Origin: Gammaproteobacteria bacterium
GTDB lineage: Bacteria; Pseudomonadota; Gammaproteobacteria; Steroidobacterales; Steroidobacteraceae
NCBI GenBank assembly: GCA_030038645.1
Contig: JASHSR010000435.1
Coordinates: 1 to 6,715 of the forward strand
Reading direction: 5' to 3'
Length of the DNA stretch: 6,715 bases
In this document: positions 5,194-6,715 of the stretch, piece by piece
Position numbering within the stretch: the stretch's first letter is position 1
Layout: each line of letters opens with the position of its first letter
Notes under the pieces: model-generated
Database searches by the model: none
The model's input: only the letters and a program-made list of their open reading frames with translations
Told to the model about the DNA's origin: nothing
Position numbers and translations under genes: made by a program

Positions 5194-6426
5194 TCAATAG
5201 CCGCGCTTGATGTCGAACACCGAATACATACGGTCGCCTGTGGCGAACCTACGCATATTCTCCCGAATGACGAGCCAACGCATCTCGATGTCCGCCCGGC
5301 TCGCATTCGCTCGATTGGCTTTCGCGCCGCCGCCGGTTCCTGTCCACGGCGCGAGAATGAGGTTCGGCGCGCTCCACAACGGATCGGTCTTGGGGAGCGG
5401 CGTCGTGGTCGCCCAATTGAGCGCGGCGCTCCCAATCGTCCCCGCCTTCAGCGCCGCCGCAAGATCCTGCGGCACGATGATCTCAGCGCGCGTCCAGTTT
5501 ACCAATATCGAGTTCCGCTTCATCCGCCGGAACATCGCGGCGTTGAACAAGCCCCTCGTCGCAGGGGTCAGCGGCGCGCAGATGACGACGACATCGGCCT
5601 GGCTCACGAGATTTGTCGTCTCGTCGGGCAGGCCCACGTAGCTCACAAAGGGCGGCCCCTTGTGACTCGTGGCCCGAGTGGCGATCACTCTCATTCCGAG
5701 CGCGTGCGCGATGCGGGCGATTTCGGTTCCCGCTCCGCCCAGACCGACGATGAGCATGGTGGAGCCCCGAAGCTGCTTGGCGGGGCGCGCAGGGACTGCA
5801 TTGAAGTCCCGGAGCCTCTGGTTCTCGAGGCCGATGTCGATCGAGCGGGCGAGCGCGAAGACATAGCCCATCGCCATCTCGGCGAGGACGACATCCTTCA
5901 CCTTCTGGCCATCGGTGAGCAGGACGTCGCCGTGTGCGATGCGTGGAGTAGCGAGGCACTGGTCGGCGCCGCCGCCCGCCACGTCGACCCATTTGACCTT
6001 GGGCGCTCTGGCGAGCAGGATCCTCCCGCAACCGAGCAGGACTAGTGCATCCGCGTCGGCGAGCTGGGCGGCAGCCTCAGCCTCGCTGCGCACGCCGATG
6101 ACCTGCACGCCTTTCGGCATCGCCGCCTGCAGCCAAGCCGTGCGCTGCGGCTTGTCGACCCTGACGAGCAGCTTCCTGGGTACGGTCCAGGCTGGCACGA
6201 GCTCACGCGCCGGCTCACTGGATAGGCGAAGCTGGTACTCATTCAGCGCGTCGGCGAGGGTGACGTTCGCCGTGGCTTGCCGAGCGCTAGCGACGGTCGA
6301 GGCGCACGCCAATGCCACGGCGACGGCGGCTCGGGCGAAGATGGAGCGTTGGAGAGAGCCGGTCAATGCATTTCGGCGACGCGGGTGCCTGTGGACCGCT
6401 CGCTCCCCTAGAGGGGAGGTATTCAC
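5194..6426 (-). CDS. Exported D-2-hydroxyacid dehydrogenase-like protein, catalytic residues changed
   Basis: A 410-residue protein of the D-isomer-specific 2-hydroxyacid dehydrogenase fold. Residues 1-48 look like a signal peptide: an Arg-rich start (HPRRRNAL, twin-arginine-like), a hydrophobic run ARAAVAVALACASTVASA and a likely signal peptidase I site after ASA48. The NAD-binding domain (about 180-350) has IVGLGGAGTE with G228-x-G230-xx-G233. The conserved substrate Arg is kept (Arg313 in NWTRAE). The catalytic pair is not: the usual ALDVFExEPLP segment reads ALNWATTTPLP (336-345 region), and the usual TPH motif reads APW (Trp361). It may bind NAD(P) without normal 2-hydroxyacid oxidation, or use other chemistry. 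The GTG at 6426 overlaps the upstream TGA by 4 bases (GTGA), which supports this start although no Shine-Dalgarno is obvious. Length beyond the signal (about 360) is slightly above the usual 310-340. Fold assignment is strong; export and loss of activity are inferences. Confidence 0.85.
   Translation of the reverse strand: MNTSPLGERAVHRHPRRRNALTGSLQRSIFARAAVAVALACASTVASARQATANVTLADALNEYQLRLSSEPARELVPAWTVPRKLLVRVDKPQRTAWLQAAMPKGVQVIGVRSEAEAAAQLADADALVLLGCGRILLARAPKVKWVDVAGGGADQCLATPRIAHGDVLLTDGQKVKDVVLAEMAMGYVFALARSIDIGLENQRLRDFNAVPARPAKQLRGSTMLIVGLGGAGTEIARIAHALGMRVIATRATSHKGPPFVSYVGLPDETTNLVSQADVVVICAPLTPATRGLFNAAMFRRMKRNSILVNWTRAEIIVPQDLAAALKAGTIGSAALNWATTTPLPKTDPLWSAPNLILAPWTGTGGGAKANRANASRADIEMRWLVIRENMRRFATGDRMYSVFDIKRGY
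6403..6418 (-). other. Hairpin over the start of the dehydrogenase-like gene
   Basis: CTCCCC (6403-6408) and GGGGAG (6413-6418) pair around a TAGA loop, within codons 3-8 of the gene. In mRNA the stem would lie just after the GTG start and could slow initiation unless ribosomes arriving from the overlapping upstream gene open it. The stem is only 6 bp, so this is tentative. Confidence 0.35.
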
Positions 6427-6715
6427 GGGCGCGGGCCGTAGTGCGGTACGGGCAGTCCGTACTCGTAGGCGCCGAGGTCGGGTGCGCGGCCCGTGTAGCC
6501 GTCGTCGATGTTCGGCAACACGACGCCGGCATCGATTGCCTTAGAGCCCTTGCGTAGCCGCAGATCGTAGTCGGACGGCCGGTACAGGTGCGTGATGTCC
6601 GGCAGGTTGGGCGGCTCGGCGTGAACGAATATGTCGTAGTCCACCAGGATCGAATGGCGGTCCTGGCCCGTCGCCGCCGCATACTGCGCCAGCGACTCGA
6701 ACGACCGGCGGACCA
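6423..6715 (-). CDS. C-terminal end of beta-helix-like protein, 5' end outside window
   Basis: The frame is open from the right edge of the window to a TGA at 6425-6423, giving 97 residues of C-terminus. The internal GTG at 6644 is unlikely to be the start because the coding-like frame continues upstream (RRSFESLAQYAAATGQDRHS). The motifs SFESLAQY..ATGQDRHSILVDYDIF, YDLRLRKGSKAIDAG and APDLGAYEYG are typical of the last part of bacterial right-handed parallel beta-helix proteins, a fold shared by polysaccharide lyases and other secreted or surface carbohydrate-active proteins. The 'L..GS.AIDAG...PNI.DGYTG.APDLGAYE' closing segment is the most telling part. Its stop overlaps the GTG start of the dehydrogenase-like gene by 4 bases, so the two are almost certainly co-translated. 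Substrate and enzymatic activity cannot be judged from this fragment; the catalytic part, if any, is off the window. Confidence 0.75.
   Translation of the reverse strand, partial: VRRSFESLAQYAAATGQDRHSILVDYDIFVHAEPPNLPDITHLYRPSDYDLRLRKGSKAIDAGVVLPNIDDGYTGRAPDLGAYEYGLPVPHYGPRP

Noticed and set aside
4192..6045. A 617-codon open frame on the + strand across the HD and dehydrogenase-like genes.
   Set aside because: It lies opposite two genes with clear family motifs and overlaps the intergenic region. Its translation is Arg/His/Ala-rich with no recognisable domain. Long antisense frames are expected in GC-rich DNA.

Overview
This 6.7 kb stretch is very GC-rich (roughly two thirds G+C by eye). 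Codon usage is dominated by G/C third positions, and long spurious open frames lie opposite the real genes. The gene content fits a high-GC proteobacterium: KGG-repeat stress proteins, a TctD/TctE-type two-component pair and a soluble histidine kinase with a C-terminal receiver. Beta- or gammaproteobacteria seem most likely, but no marker gene is present and I cannot place it more precisely.

Layout. At the left edge, on the + strand, are two short KGG-repeat proteins. The first is cut by the window start (1-207). The second is complete (335-559, GTG start with a strong Shine-Dalgarno). An 84-bp block is shared by the two genes, so they are tandem paralogues. Everything else is on the - strand, so the second KGG gene converges with the last - strand gene. 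Read in transcription order (right to left), the - strand carries: the C-terminal end of a beta-helix-like protein running off the right edge (6715-6423); an apparently exported protein with a D-2-hydroxyacid dehydrogenase fold (6426-5194); an HD-domain metalloprotein (5142-4294); a 222-bp intergenic region with an 18-bp perfect palindrome; an OmpR/TctD-family response regulator (4071-3385); its TctE-like membrane histidine kinase (3392-1959); and a soluble histidine kinase with a C-terminal receiver (1886-636).

How the genes may work together. The first three - strand genes look like one transcription unit: beta-helix and dehydrogenase overlap by 4 bases (GTGA), and the HD gene follows after 51 bases. 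The dehydrogenase-like protein keeps the nucleotide-binding glycine motif and the conserved Arg, but has Thr at the catalytic-Glu positions and Trp where the catalytic His should be. The HD protein has an H...HD...H...H...D pattern that resembles PhnZ/MIOX-type diiron oxygenases as much as phosphohydrolases. This trio is the part of the window most likely to hold undescribed biology. The regulator and kinase overlap by 8 bases and form a cognate pair. The soluble kinase-receiver protein follows after 72 bases and may belong to the same signalling circuit.

No tRNA, rRNA, CRISPR array, insertion sequence or integration site was recognised.
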